Shown in pieces: positions 34,901 through 49,354 of a DNA stretch of 64,000 nucleotides. A program made the translations under genes and the position numbers. The DNA comes from Datnioides undecimradiatus (Eukaryota > Chordata > Actinopteri > Lobotiformes > Datnioididae): positions 1,669,501-1,733,500 of the forward strand of contig WARS01000009.1 in assembly GCA_008933995.1 (NCBI GenBank), in the 5' to 3' direction. The first letter of the stretch is position 1. Each line of letters begins with the position of its first letter. Below the pieces are notes generated by a model, which was not told where the DNA came from, made no database searches, and saw nothing but the letters and a program-made list of their open reading frames with translations.

Positions 34901-37900
34901 CAGATAAAATGGATGTGGGGGACCTATGGGACACATTTTATTATTGCCGGAAAGGAGGGACTTAGGTGGTGTTTGATTTTCTTGTTCATAAATTCACACG
35001 GTAGCTTTACTGTCATATTTGCACTGTTAGCTTATACACGAAATCTACAAAACGTATTGATGCTGTAGTTTTTGCTTGTATCCCTTCAAACAAAGACCTT
35101 TTCTTGTCTATCTACAGTTTATTCACATGCAAGTAATGTAAGTAAAAAAAGCTCATGATGATGAGCTAAGCTAACGTGCATTAGTCTGCCCTTTTAGCTA
35201 ACAGAAAACAATAAGTACATTGACAGGTTTTCCAGGTGGGTCTTGCGCTACTGAATTTACGTTTAGGCAATATATGCATGTTAAGTTAATGCAAAGACCT
35301 AAGTGGACACAAGCAGCCATGAGTTTGCTTGGGGTAGTGTAAACCGGGGCATGGAAATGTCCATGCGAGTTTTGAGGGTTTATTATTACAACTTGTAAAA
35401 GTAGGAAACCAGGGGAAGACTGGAGAAAGATAACAGAGACAGAGTTTCTGAAGGGATCAATCAGATTCTAACATCTGTACAGCCTTTACATTGGCTGTTT
35501 GGGAAACTGATGGAACTGATTCTGAGAAGAGGGAGAGTGCAAAAGAACTGCACTGTATCAAGCACATGCTCCCTCAAGCAACACCATGGAAAATCGCTGG
35601 TGGTTTAAAGCCCCCACCTCCTCTTTCCTTCCATACCTTGCAGAAACAAGGCCATAAAAACGTGCCCACTGTCTGACCCACTTTCCATGACAGACGTAAT
35701 CTCCCTCCTCAAACTTCAGCCTGTTTACCAGCCCAGCAGAGAGTAAGCCGGACCGGGAGGAGAATCCCAAGCTCTTCGCACACAGTGGGGGGAAGAGCTG
35801 CTGCTCAACTGTGCCGAAGATTACACCAATGGATCCCCGCTGAGCTCAGCCGCCTTCGCCTGATGAAAATACAAACCATAGGCACGTGCGCTCATGAAGA
35901 GAAATGCAAACACTGACCAAAACAAAGGTCTTTGCTCATGATGAATGTGCTATGCACACCATTAGGATTTTAAGTGGCGAAGACACACCAAGCTGTTTAG
36001 CAAATTGTTGATTTACATACTCACTCAACACAAGAGTGTTAAGTAGACATCACTGTTATAGCTTTCATCTATTCCCATTGAGTGAATATGCAATAAAAGT
36101 TGCCGTACGCATAGCTCACACTTAGCTCAGTTTACAAAGCACAGCAGGCACAATATCAAGGATACAGTGATTAATTGTCACAAATTAGTAATTTGTTGCA
36201 TGAAATTACACATACCTTCCATAGAGGCATTAAATGACATGGGGTGTTGATGCTGTCACTGTCTTTTGGTCTTACTACTACAGTTTGGAATCAAGTCATG
36301 AAGACCTTCATATTCTGCTATCTGTACTGCAATGTGTAACCACAGTATTATAGTTTTTGCATTATTCCATCTGAAAATGATTCACAATCAGTCAAATTCT
36401 TCAAAAACTCAGACATTTAAAGACATATTTATGGGACTAATGAGTGCTTTTGTAACTCTGTTACAGTATTTTAAATGAGTTTCATGTCGCTACTGGAACC
36501 TACTGAACCAAATTAAGACCGAGGATGTTAACTAAAATCAAAACATTCAAAAATAAATGATGAAATCGGGGTTATGAGGTTTTTTGCTCCTGGACAACAT
36601 TGATACAGCTTCCAGCCAAGGCCGAGACAGGGAGGCCTCTCTCTGTCCCCACAGACTGAGTTACTAAGGATACAGGCAGCACTGAGCCTCCATTAAGACA
36701 TCAGAGCTCTCTCTGCGCTCCCGTCTGACACTATCGGCTCCGGTTTCCTCCCTGAAATTGAGACTCCAAACTGTGCTTGAGAACACACACACATAAACAC
36801 ACAGTCCAGCAGGATACACACCCAATACAAACGTGTAAACACAAGCGTGTATGTGCTACACTTGCACCCTCCCCGCTACACGTCAAACACTGTGTCCCAA
36901 ACGAGTCATGCTGGAAGTTATTACCATGTATAGGACTGTGAGAATGTATACTGTAAATAGTCTGCACAAATATAAAAGAAAGATTCTCCTTCTCAAGCAG
37001 CTGTTCCACTACTGGGGACTTACAAGATTTTAAAGGCAAACAAGTATATTGATGCAAAGTTACAGTTTTAAAATTAGTTTTCCAACAACACTTTACTCAC
37101 TGTTGGTAACTTCAGCGGTCCTACTGCAAATCAGTTTTGTTGGGTTTGTTCATGGGTAAACCCACTAAAGGAATAAAATGCAATGCCCACAACCTCTGGC
37201 CAGTATTTTCAAAACCTCAGTTTCCTGATTAATCATCACTCTGACAAGCAGACAAAGGAAATAAGGCCTGCGGCATCCTGGTGGAACAGTTGGAGTTAAT
37301 GCACGTCTGTCTTTACTGTGACATTTCCAATATGGGGAAGGGAAGTCAGCGAGATCCCTATCAGCAACCAAACTTATCACATCCCCGCTTACCAGTCCAG
37401 AGTGGAGGGGAAAGAAAGAGAAAGACCAAGGGATAGAAAGAGAGGGGGAGGCAGGCGTGAGAGGCACAGAGGCAGAATGAGATGGGAGATAAAGAAAGAG
37501 AGTGGAGGGGAGGGAAGTCATTAACTGGCAATCAAGCTTTAGTAATGGCAAGAGTCCTGCATTTGCTTAATTCCTTATCAGGCAATGTTCCCTTTCTCAC
37601 TCACCCCCCTCCACCCCGTGACAGGTCAGCATGCAGACTGGAAGTGATGTAAACTAATACCTTCATCTCTGAAGCTTCCACACACAGAGACAGACACATA
37701 GATAGAGTCACTGCCTGCCACAAGCTTTTACCTTTATAGAGCTTGTAATTTCCACAGAGACACAGTGAAAGCAGGTGCATGAGCATGTATGTGTATGAGT
37801 GTGTGTGTGTGTGTGAGTGTATGTGGGGGTGCAGACAACTTGACCAAGACCAGTGTACTTTGCGGTTGCATCACTCTCAACAACAGCCCAGTGATGACTT

Positions 37901-38120
37901 ACCTGCCAAGTGCACGGACTTGACTAAATGAGGTAAAGCTGTGCTGATAAACCAACAGTTCGCGGGTCTCGGAGCCGTTGGCAGGACAACGCAGGTGACG
38001 GTTAATAACAGGGAACAGCGAACAGGCTGGCTAGCGCTGAGTTAGCCTCTTAACGCTTAACCGTTGACGCTGTATTAACGTTAAGGAGCAAAGTCAGGTG
38101 TCTCGTAAACGTGTACTCAC

Positions 38121-38250
38121 CGTGTTATGAATTATGAAGTCGTTGTATTGTCTTCGGTGTGTCTGACTGGGCTGCTAGCTTCTCCACCAGCTGCTCCCAA
38201 CTTGCTGAGGCTAGCAAGCTAGCTAACGTTCCACCGGCATTAAAAAAAGG
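38121..38250 (-). other. peli1: Probable non-coding first exon of peli1
   Basis: On the minus strand a strong donor (CG before GTGAGTAC) ends an exon at 38121. Upstream lies a GC-rich stretch with several GCTAGC words, and no ATG opens a frame matching Pellino. A 5'UTR exon far from the ATG exon is usual for PELI1. The 5' limit at about 38250 is a guess, because no transcript start can be read from sequence. The implied first intron is about 20 kb. Confidence 0.5.
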
Positions 38251-38580
38251 AGATTTCGTGTTAATTTGTCCCCTTTACGAAAAAAATTAAGTAAACCAGT
38301 AGAAAAAATGAAACAATGAGGGCTTGCGTTATTTTATCCCCTCTTCCTACAGCTGTGAGTTACAAACGCTCACCGTGAGACAAAATAACCACGGTGGGTT
38401 TTTTTTTATTTTAAATGACAGGCTCTCCGCGGTGCGCTGTCCTTTGTTGTGAGCATCTGAACGTAAACACAGAGCTGATCTGTTCCGCCCGTTCTCTGGC
38501 TGTGAGCGTACGCTGGAGGAGGAGGAGGGGGAGGGGGAGGAGGGACGCACGTTACCGCAAAGGATTCTGGAACCTGGAGT
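38251..38580 (-). promoter_or_regulatory. peli1: Candidate peli1 promoter (CpG- and GC-box-rich)
   Basis: CpG-rich DNA sits just upstream of the putative first exon, around 38,410-38,560. The minus strand carries a run of CCTCCCCCT units (plus strand 38519-38545, GGAGGAGGAGGGGGAGGGGG), typical of SP1/MAZ-type promoter sites. No TATA box is evident at a suitable distance. Function is inferred from position and composition only. Confidence 0.4.
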
Positions 38581-40769
38581 TTTGCTCGACGCGGGGCTCA
38601 AATTCAGGTGCATTAAGATCGCCTGCTTCCAGAGAAAACTGCAATGGCATGCCAATTCCTGCCTTTACCCCAGACGCAAATATTGTGTTTTTTAAATTTT
38701 ACCACAATTATTTCATACCTTAATGAAGATTTTTACAGGCAAAACATATGAAAGCTTGTAAAAATGAGGCTTTGTACAGCTAAAACAATCAGTCGATTGA
38801 CAGAATACTATTTTGATAGCAGTTTCAGTCATTCTGTAATCAAAAACAACTGTGATATGGCATCAAAATGTGTTTGTTCAATTTAAAAAAAAAACTTCAT
38901 AGTTCATAATTTTGAGGTTTGGACCGTTGATTTGGGAAAAATGTAGAAAAATGTTCATTGATATGTATTTTTATGATAAGTAGTAATACTACAATGTAAA
39001 AGCACTCTTTAAGTGAATGTCTTGCATTAAAAGGTATTTGAGTAGAAGGAAATAAGTGGATGATTAGCAGAAAAGTAGAAATATTCACTTGGTCCTTTTC
39101 AAAGTGTTAAGACATGATGTATTAACATGTCTGAAGTAGCTTGCACTGCTTGTACTGTGCTAGGTTATACTCTGTTGCAAAGTTGCTTGCCCTTACAGCT
39201 GTCAGATAAATTCAGAGGACTAAATGCAATCCCCTGCTTATTAAAAAGGCCCTAAATCTTTAAGCCACGATATGTGAGTACTCTGTTGCGGTTCACATCT
39301 GGGTGAAATCAATGTCAGAGTGTTTTGTTTTGACACACGGCAGAGGGAAACATGAACTCACCTTGACCACTAGCGAGACCTTCAGCAGCTCCTCTGCCTG
39401 ATGACCTGCACGTTGAACTTTGATGAGAATGTGTGAGATTCAGGCCCCGCAGACACACGTGACTGTCTCTCTCCCCCTCATTTGTCCTTTCATGCTCATT
39501 TTACTTCAAAACACCTGACACACCATATGTGCTTACATTTTCAGCCTGGATGGACTGTTCTGTTCTTGGTGCTGCCACTTTCTTTTTATGTTCATCGTCA
39601 GTCTTATTTCTGGTGTAAATATGCAGGCGTGTGGGTGCTTTTCAAGAAATTATGATTTAATTTGTTATGGAAACCACCTTCACATTATTTATGGATACAG
39701 TATCTGATATACCCTGCTTCATATGGCTCTAACTGCTTAATTTCCATCAGATAAAAGTGAATCTGGGTAAAACTGCATCATGCGTTACTGTAGTTTCTGC
39801 TTTTATTTTACACTAATAACTAAACTAAAAAGTGTTTTTTGTTTGTGTGTTTTGTTATTTTCACAATACAAACTCTTTCTGTCATTAAATATGCATTCAG
39901 GTAAAAACAAATAGTGAAAGGCAATCATGAGATAGATGTTTGGATGGATTGTTTGTGGCAGAATATTCAATCTCTCAGTGCTGGGTAATCCACAAAAACG
40001 ACCTTAATCCACACCTGGATTCAAATCAGCGCAAAACTAATCGCTTTTTCATGATCCATGGCCCTTATGTTCCACTAGATTTCACTGAAATCTGTGCACT
40101 AGTTCTGAAAATAGCCTTGAGATACTAGCAACAAACAAAAACATCTCACCGCAACCAATGACAGCCTACCTCTCTCCCTGTTTTCAAGTCCAGCAATCAG
40201 ACGCTTCATTTGCACTTTGATTTCTTTTAATAAACCAATAATACACCCATAAACAAATTCACTTTAAATGGATTTGGCCGTCACAGGCAGACAACAGACA
40301 ACAGACAGACTGCTGCAGTAACACATGAATATACATTTCATGATGCCAGATAGCTGTAAATTAGGAAATAATGCAGAGTAGTTAATGCAGTCGATCAACT
40401 ATTTACTAAAAGGCTGGCTGTGAGTGGTAATGGGTTCAAAAACTGGGTATAAAACATAAAATACAAACCTTAAAAATGAAACAACAAATAGAAAACAAAC
40501 TTTTATAATTTTGTTATTATGCTGTGTCAAAAGTTTTAACCCGTATTTCAGAAAAGTATCAAATGTCATTAAGAAGTTTAACAGCTGTGGGCACGGAGAG
40601 TCCTCTGAATCATCTGCTCAGAATGACCTTTAGCTTGAGGAGTGAATCCAGCCCAGATGTGGAGCAAACAACATCATTGCAGTACAGTTCCAGCTGTGTG
40701 TGTGTGTATATATATATATATGATTCTTGGAATATCAGTTTCACCACAAGACCTCCAGTTTGTGAGAGC

Positions 40770-40772
<3 letters not shown>

Positions 40773-40803
<31 letters not shown>
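40773..40803. repeat. (GT)n microsatellite
   Basis: A GT run of about 15 units with a short (TA)n tract 60 bp to its left (about 40,707-40,721). Confidence 0.93.
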
Positions 40804-40807
<4 letters not shown>

Positions 40808-43031
40808 GGTTTGAGTGAAAGACAACTCCTTCAATGTGAGAATGAGTGGAAAAATCATCCGAGGCCAAGAACTGATTAAATAAAATTTAACTTCCCTCTT
40901 GGTAATCACACACACACAGACGTATGCACACAGAGACAGACTTATTTTCATGCTGCTGAGACGCTGTAAAACACACACTTACGTTTGCTAATAAAATACA
41001 CGCCTGCTGCTTCACTGAACGCCAGAAGTGAGTAGTGGGCGTTGCAAGTTCAAGTGTTTTTCAACGAGCTGCAGACATTGACAGAAGACTGCCTTTAAGA
41101 TTTGGCCTAAAGAGACATAAGAAACCATGTGTGCCAGGACACACACACACGCACGCACACAGGCACACGCCTTACATAATCTCTGCACACATTTTAATCT
41201 GTGTTTGAGCCCTCCTGTTTATGTTGCTATGGTTACAACACCAACACCTCTCCTGGACGTTTCCAGGGATGGAAGCAGCAGACACACCTTCCTTTGATTC
41301 CACGGGCGAAGGCGCTGCAGCCAGTTCGCTTCACTCCTGATGGATGTTTTGACAAGTGCTCCTCTTTCCAAGAGCCAATGAGCTGCACTTCTGTGCGAAG
41401 CGTCAGGAAATGATGAAAAATGTACAGAGACAGACACACACGCGCATGGTGAGTGTGGTCTGATTACATGGTGGGCCATATCCTGACAGTGCACTGTGTG
41501 AAACCCTGCAACAGCCGTGCTATTTTGAGAAGTTTAATGCAAATATTCTCTTGCAGGTTGATGTTTTAACTTGTGCTAAAAGAAGACAGAATATAGTAAA
41601 ATAGATAATAAAACAATGGAAGATGGCAATTAAGAACATAAAATGCAAGATTATAAATAAGAAAATAAAACACGTCAGAAAATGCATTTTGAAGAATCGG
41701 TCAGATTTAGTTGTGTCTCCTTCTTCGCTGTTTTTCTGTGTGTTTAATGCTTTTTCTTGTTAAATTTCAACCACACTGCATTGCGCTGAGAGTAACGCGA
41801 ACTTCAGTTTGATGTGCCTGCAAAAAACAGTTTGCAATGAGTGTAAAAACAAGACTGATAACAACTTTTTTCAGCTATTAGAAAATATTTCTAAGGCGCT
41901 CCAACGAAAAATAGAAAAAAGAGAAATAAATAGAAAAAAAGAATAACAACAATTAATAAAATGTAAATAGGATAATTTTAAAATTACATGTGAGTTTTAA
42001 AAAAAGTTCATTTTTAACTATTTGGGGTCTTGGGTAATCATTTTTGAGTCCTAAAACTAGATTGCACAACAATCTGAAGAAGAGTGCTTGCAGAAGAAGT
42101 CTGCAGTGAAGCTGACTATGATTGATGAATTATTCAAATCAGCTCCGTGTCTAAATTGTAACCACAGATGTAGAAATAAAGTCTCTTGGCTTGTGTTTAC
42201 GTTGAAACTTCTGCTGCTGCAATCGGACTGATCCGGAGATGATTCGTTGCCTCTGTCTGCAGAGGATTAAATAAAATGTTTTTTTTATTTTTATTTTTTT
42301 TTAGATGTGTCTTAGTTGAGTGTCATCCCAAACAATACCATAGCACAATAGATTTTCATAGCTCATTATGAACAATTATAGTTAAAGCTTTTGGCAAATG
42401 TGACCAAGCAAGCAGGTTACTGCAGTTTCTCTTTGACAAGACGCGGCGACTGATTGAAAGATTGAATCTTAAGCTCAGGCTTATCAGACTGACAGTTTGT
42501 GAAGCAAGTAGAACAAAAAACAAAAGTTTTCTGAAATGCAGCGATTCTGTAAACACAGCCAAACAGATCTGTTTTTGCCCCGACGCTCTTAACATGGTAC
42601 ATTTCCTTAATATGATGTAAATGCCCCTAATCTCAACAAAACCATGTGCTCTCGTCCCGTGAGATGCTGACAGTGGACAAAGTGTGTGGGATTGCACTGA
42701 GGGCAGAGTGTTCTCGGCGAGCATTTTATCCGTTGTTGTTGTTGTGCAATAAGACCAAAACATAGCAACAGCTGGGCTGCGTTCAGCTGCACAAGGGAGT
42801 CAGGAGGGCTGCGCGGAGAAGTCTTCGCTGGTGTGACAGGATTATGTGATAGAAACATGCTGTGCTCATGCGTAGCCAAATATTAAATAACACTACTGTC
42901 CCGTGTTTGAGGGGCCGAGCGGAGTGCTGTTGTCATGCTGCCATGGTGACAGTAACCATGCACTGGATAATGTTTACAGAATGTTTAGCATATCACAAAG
43001 CAGGCACACGGGGTGACTGGACCAGATGAAT

Positions 43032-43034
<3 letters not shown>

Positions 43035-43079
<45 letters not shown>

Positions 43080-43125
43080 GGCATTGCAAGACTGAGCACA
43101 TTTTTAACTGACAGACTTTGTTGTC

Positions 43126-43161
<36 letters not shown>
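43035..43161. repeat. Two adjacent (GT)n tracts
   Basis: GT runs at 43035-43076 and 43127-43161 are separated by 50 bp of unique sequence. The apparent open frame across them encodes Val-Cys repeats and is an artefact. Confidence 0.95.
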
Positions 43162-43167
<6 letters not shown>

Positions 43168-44309
43168 CCTACGTTCTGTATTTGATTAACAAACTAAAGC
43201 CACTTGTGCATATTGTGAATGGGTGTACTGTGGGACAGCTTAGCACCGCTTCATTTTCCCACTGAAGGCATTATAACTGTACACTAACACTTCTGTGTGT
43301 GAGTAAGAAAGTTTGAAGTTCTTCAGTATTATGTGATCTGTACGTTCCAGTATGCACTGCACTGTAATACGCTCCAGATGTTTGTAGTAAACCAAACAGA
43401 AGGAAGCATGGTAACAGCCTTTCTTAATCTTTTCCAGTATGATTTCTAAATACCAGCACCTGTCCGCTCGCATCATAAGACACACAACTGATATTTGGCA
43501 AACCCTGAACATATCTAGGTTGTAAACTGGTTATGAGCAGTGGGAGAAGATAAGCATGCCAGGACAAGAGGCAGACCAACTGGCAAGATGTTTTACCACC
43601 TCAGCTGCTGGTAACGGCTTCGTCTTTGGCAGTGCAGCGGATACTGAATGCACCCAGAGCTGTCCCAAAGCTGCAGGGTAAAATCATCTAAACTGTGCAA
43701 ATCCTCAAAAATCAACTTGTGGAGCATGTCGAGTCCGTGCTATTTTATTTTTATATTTATAGTTGTTTGGAAAAGCAGAGAGATATACAACACACGTTTT
43801 GCATTATTATTACTTTTAGTCATGCTAGCAATGCTCCTTCAATGTCAATATCAGTCTGACGGTCCCCTACTTCTTTGCTCCTGAGTTAAGTGTTTCAAAA
43901 CAGGTTTGATTTATCAATTAACTTAGCTCATTTAAAGCTACACCCAACAATTATTGCCACTGATCTATCAATGATCCCATAGGCTCCACCATGCGCCACC
44001 ATATTTGATTGTAGATTTCATTAAAATGCGTCTTTAACACCGCTCCATCGTGAGAATATCACACCCAGCACCAGATTTAAAAAGGTAACCATATATTATT
44101 ATTATTATATAATACAGAAAGGTCTATCTGGTGATCATCATAATCCTAATCATCTTATTATGCCTAATTGTGAGAACTTGTGTGGCAAGAGCTGGAATTT
44201 AAAAGACTTTCATTGATTAGTAAAAGTCCCACAGTACAAATGTACTGACATTCATGGTCCCCAGTGGAAGAATCCTACTGATTTTGGTACATGCTCCCCA
44301 GGATACGTT

Positions 44310-44560
44310 GTAAATACGTTGTTTTGGTAGTGGCAAACTAAAGGCATCCCTAATAGCTTCAACTTCCCTTTGTGGTTATTGATAACTATTAAATATTAGC
44401 ATGCTAACGAGCTAAACTAAGCAGGTGAAAATGGTAAACGTTATACCAGACAACTTCAGCATTGTAATGGTGAGCATGTTAGCATGCTAACGGTAGCATT
44501 TAGCTCATAACAACATTGTGCAGCATCACAGAGTTGCGTGCATGGCTGCCTCTTCCTGTC
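44310..44560 (+). mobile_element. Teleost 'TTAGCATGCTAAC' repeat, copy 1
   Basis: ATTAGCATGCTAACGAGCTA, then AAATGGTAAACGTTATACC, GTGAGCATGTTAGCATGCTA and AGCATTTAGCTC, is the ordered core of a repeat found in thousands of copies in percomorph fishes. The ends are approximate. Confidence 0.7.
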
Positions 44561-47500
44561 ATGTGATACGTGCACAGTGATTAAGATAATAAGCAAATTA
44601 GAAAACCAAGTCGTGTGGCTATACACTTAGTTCAGTGTAGGGGTTTTGACAAGACTTCGGTCCACGTTTTAGAAACTGATTTACTCTATTTTCTTCTAAT
44701 CCCTCAGATGGAAACAGACACACATGCAAATATGTTTTTAAAAAAGCAGTTCAGTGTCCTCTACAGAGTGTTGATTATGACATTTTACATCTGGCATCCT
44801 GCTGTTCACCCAGAGATCAAACACCATCAGCTGGGCCTTTAGGGAGCAGTCTCGGGTAATGATGATAGTGATGCAGTGGCAAATTGAAAAAGGTGGGTAA
44901 GCCGTAATAGACTGTCGCTGAGGAGAGCCGCACAGCAGATACAGTGATATCGGCTTTAGGCGGTAGGTAACAGAGAAAACTCTGAAACTGCTGCTGGTTA
45001 TAATCCTGAGACAATCCTGCCAGATTGGACTGACTAGACTTTGCTTCATGCTGGCTGCCGTCCAGATCAACTGATAAAGCCACTGTCACAGCCACTGTAA
45101 AACACTTGCATCAAATATTTAACTACACTATGTGTCTTTTAATGCTGTATTGCTGTGTGGCAGCGGTCTTATCGTTCAGGTTTATACTCGGGATCATAAA
45201 TGTTACTTTTCCCATCATCCTTCCTCATTAACGCCGGCATTGCGACATTTCCTCATTCTGCAGAGGAAGAAGTCATCTGCTGCCTACTAATGTGGATCAG
45301 TTCTACCACATCTAATGTAAAACCTTCTCGTGTTTCAGTTCAAATCATGTTCCACAAATGCTTAAAAACACAACCTCTATTGCCACATATACACTCTTCT
45401 TGTCTAGAGCCTCTACATCAGCAGGGACAGGACTTAGCTTGAAGCCAGATTTCATGTCAGGCTGAGGTCAGCTCCAGCGTTTTGTTTTTTTTTCAGGAAC
45501 AATAAAGAAATGGAAAATTTTGTCAATATAATCACATGACGTGTTGCAAAATCATTAGAGGAAACGTAAACCAGATGTAGACAGCTGTAAATTGGGCTTA
45601 ACTGTAAACCTTACTGGAATTCTGCTTTAATTAAAGTTTGAGAAACACTGCAACATCTGGATCTGTTTCCACCGTCACCCTGATCGCTCCTCCACCGTGT
45701 TTGATTAATCATGTCACCTTTTGACTCCCGTGATTAAACTCTAATGGAGCGTCTCCTACATGCTGTCCGTACCACGTTGCGTATATTGTTACTCGGTTGC
45801 ACGTAGCATCAGCATTACAGTACAGTCCTATGAGACGTTGGGTGTCATTGCATGTAATTACAGAGTGACTGGCTGTAATTAGGTAGGGTGTCGTCACTAA
45901 GCTCACCAACCACTGTAATTGGCTGTGGATAGACAACCAGACTCTCATTTCACACTAAACTAAAGGAGCATTTTAATAGCAGCCTGTCAGTACAGTCGTT
46001 ATCTGTTCTCCAGCGGTTGCATCACTTTTTGAAATGTTACGCTCTGATAGTGTGCAGAGGATGATCGGCGGTTTACACACACGCACAAAAGAAAATTGCT
46101 TGGGGATTTTCACAGCCGTCAATGTTCTCACATGACCTCAAGGACACGCATGTACATTTGATACAAAAACCCAGAGGCATTGCCTGTGGGAAATAGCTTG
46201 TTTCTCTTGACGCGCACATGTTTCAGGTCAGATGACTCCAGGAAACAGAGCGTCCTGTCTGGAGAGTTTCCCGATTGAAATGGTGATTGGTGGGATTAAT
46301 GGAGGGGAGATGAGACGGCGGGAGCGCACACGGAGAACGGCTCTGGAGGGAGCTCGGCTACCTGTTGGAAACTCGCTGGCAGCCGTGTGTGATCTCTTCA
46401 AGCTTCTGCCCACAGGGGAAGTCGTCTGAGACACTTACCGTACGAACCGTATTCGCGTTCATGCACACAGCACGCCACAACCCTGCGCAGATATTCAAGG
46501 ATTCAAGGAAACCTACTTATTTGTTTTCAAAGTTGATGATATTCTTATTTTTCTGACACAAAAATAACAAAACAAACAACTAAATGATCTGCTTACAACC
46601 AAAGTTTTAAATGTGGCTTCATCATTATTAAAAACCGCCGTGCTGCTGTAAATACTCCCCAGAGTGCAAAATATGTGTTGATCCACCTCTGAAAATAGTC
46701 CCCATCCAATATACTATTTACCCCCGTTTAAATAACTTTTACAGAGCCAAGCAGTTTGAGGAAAGTACTGAGTCTTTGTGACTTGTTTGTGAAGATTTAT
46801 GGCTTTGGCAGGAGCAACAGACGGGAAACTACTGCGAAGTGAACTGGTTTTGTTTTCTGTCATTAGATCTGTTGCTAAAACAAAGAACAACTTTGTCCTT
46901 TAACGTGCAGTTACATAATATCTAAATTGTCTATATGTAAATATATATGTTTTAAACAAAAACAGGGATGGTGAAAGCATAAGAGAAACAATTGAAACTA
47001 AAAGTTTATTCATGACTCTGGAGAGAGTTGTTGACCAGTAGATATAATGATAAAATCAGGCATTTAGGACATCCCTGTCCATGTTTCTTAAATTAGTGGC
47101 TTAATTTGATCTAAATATGTTAAGACAAGTGTTTTGTTTGCACTGCAAAAGCTTCGTTTTGATCTATTTATATTTGACCTCAAAGTTTTTGGCTTGCATT
47201 TCAAATAAGTCCACTTTAGTTAGTTAAGTTTTGCTCCAGATGATAATATTTGATCTCAAAACTATTTTTTTTTTCACTTTTACACATCTAATAATTTGCT
47301 ATTTGGCTCCAGTTTAAAGACACAGTTTTACTGCCAAGAGCCTACCAAAAGAGCTGACCCAAACATGTGAAAAGCACAAATACACTCGCACAAGTAAGTT
47401 TCAATGCATTTTACTCACAGGCGTCTAGCATAGAAATGCACACAGAGAGCACAGGAGCACGCACAGATTCATTCCACCCTTTAAAAAAACATGAAATTAA

Positions 47501-47734
47501 CCCATAAGACACACGTGTTGTAGGGCACACCCACCATCCACACACACACACACACACACAGAGTTCAAACAGCCCACCCGTCAGGTGCAGATATAGATTC
47601 CACAGAAGGCAGCGAGGTCATCATCATCACCATGGTAACAGGCAACACAGTGATGCAAGCGAGCATGATGTCATTGAATAAATCTGTCGTCCGTGGCCTG
47701 TGGGTGTTTTTTGTTACCACAGGGATTGTGGGAG

Positions 47735-47755
47735 TTTTTTTTGGGGGGGGGGGGG
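47735..47755. repeat. T8G13 homopolymer junction
   Basis: A run of eight T directly followed by thirteen G. Its length may be unreliable in the assembly. Confidence 0.85.
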
Positions 47756-49354
47756 TTGGTATTAAAGATCTGGCATCGGTCTGAAATACAGAACAAGGAG
47801 ACAAAGGGAGGATTTCTCAACGAGGTTTATTGTCTCAAAGTACACGAACAGAACTTCATCGAAGCATGTCTGCAGTCACAGTGCGTACGTGTCACAACAC
47901 AGGAGTGTAAATGCTTTACATGCCCTTTGGGGAGCGACGGCGGAGGTAGTTGACTGGAGTTCGGAGCGGAGTGGAGATCCCGGCAACACAAACTTTACTT
48001 TACATGTTAACGTGAGCTGCAATTTTCCAATATTAACCAGATAAAGTTAATAAAGCGGCTACATGTACGGTTATGATTACCTTAACCTGAACGAAGGTCA
48101 TAAGTATTACAAATTTAGACTTGTATTCATCTTGAAGCCCAAAAACTCTGGGAAAAACATCCTCAAATATAATTCACTGACAGTGCCGGGGGAAATATAA
48201 GCAAATTACCCAACATGTGTAAGATTTGCAATATGTCAGTGTTTCTGAACATCTCATTGTTTCCATATTGTGACATCACCTTTTCCAAGAGCCTTGCCCA
48301 ATTAAAAAAATACAAAGGAATAGCTGACTGTAATCATCTTATTGGAAATACAAGTATAACCGCAGTTCATGTAAAACTTACGAAATGGAGAGTTGTGCTC
48401 CAAGATGCTTGATCTTACATAATGTTTAGCTGTTTTTTAAGTTATGTTTTTGACTGGAGTAAGATTATTTCACTGTTAAAATAAGATCTGAATATAGAGT
48501 ATGACAGTTTTTGGCAATTATATCCCAATTGTGCAGAGATTTTCCAATAAAATTCAAAAAGTGTTCTCACAGTCTTACCAAATAATACCAGTTTTACCAG
48601 AGATTGTCCATTATTTCAGCTTCATTGTATAAAGGTATATCATTGTGTGATGGGAGTTCAGTGAGGCACAGAGGTAATCCCACCAGGACGTGGGATTCAT
48701 CACATAAACTGAGCTACAATGTAAATTTATCCTCACAGTTTGGCAAAAACACACTTGAGTCCATGTTGGTGTCATCTGAACACAACAGAAAGCTGTTTGT
48801 ATAAGAGCGAGCGGCTGCCGCGACGCGTTTTCTACCCAACGAGAGCGCAGTGTCCCTTAAAATGTGCGACGGGAACACTGATGAATGTGCAGCAGAGCAG
48901 ATTTACAGAGCAGGGAAGTCTTCCCTAAAGATTCAGCAGCTAGCATTACACACAGCACACACATCGTTACCATTAGACCATGACATAATCCAACACAAAC
49001 CAGTCAGAGGGCTGAACAGTCATGTGGATTAATTATTAATCCTGTTAATGGACACATAATATATACTCTTTATACATTAATATAACTGGCCTTAGTAGCA
49101 CTGCAACATGTAGCATCACTGATATGAGATGGGGGGAACTTTCACAACACATCTAAATACAGCACATGCTGGTATACGTGTTTAGTCCTGCAGCCGAACT
49201 GGGTAAAACATCTGCTACTAAAAAACATGTCACGGTTTATCAGGCAGGCGACCAGATGAGTGTAAACAAGTCTTTTTGAGTTTGGCACAACATGTGAGTC
49301 AGATCTGAGTCAGAGTTAGATAATGAGATTAATGCCAGTCTTGTGTCTTTGTGG

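Larger units (their letters stand above)
17918..38120 (-). other. peli1: peli1 first intron (about 20 kb)
   Basis: No coding exon is recognised. It holds two copies of a teleost repeat (24.7 and 29.0 kb), two hAT-like remnants (22.6 and 24.1 kb), a GT/GA tract at 31.9 kb, and small GC-richer patches near 30.5 and 35.6-35.9 kb that could be alternative 5' exons or enhancers. The exact acceptor before the ATG exon is unclear because several AGs lie in the pyrimidine-rich stretch at 17,918-18,065. Confidence 0.6.

Noticed and set aside
43026-43265. Val-Cys repeat frame
   Set aside because: Translation of a GT microsatellite.
45709-45948. 79-codon minus-strand frame with repeated TGTAATT words
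   Set aside because: Possibly an old MITE, but no terminal repeats or family could be made out.
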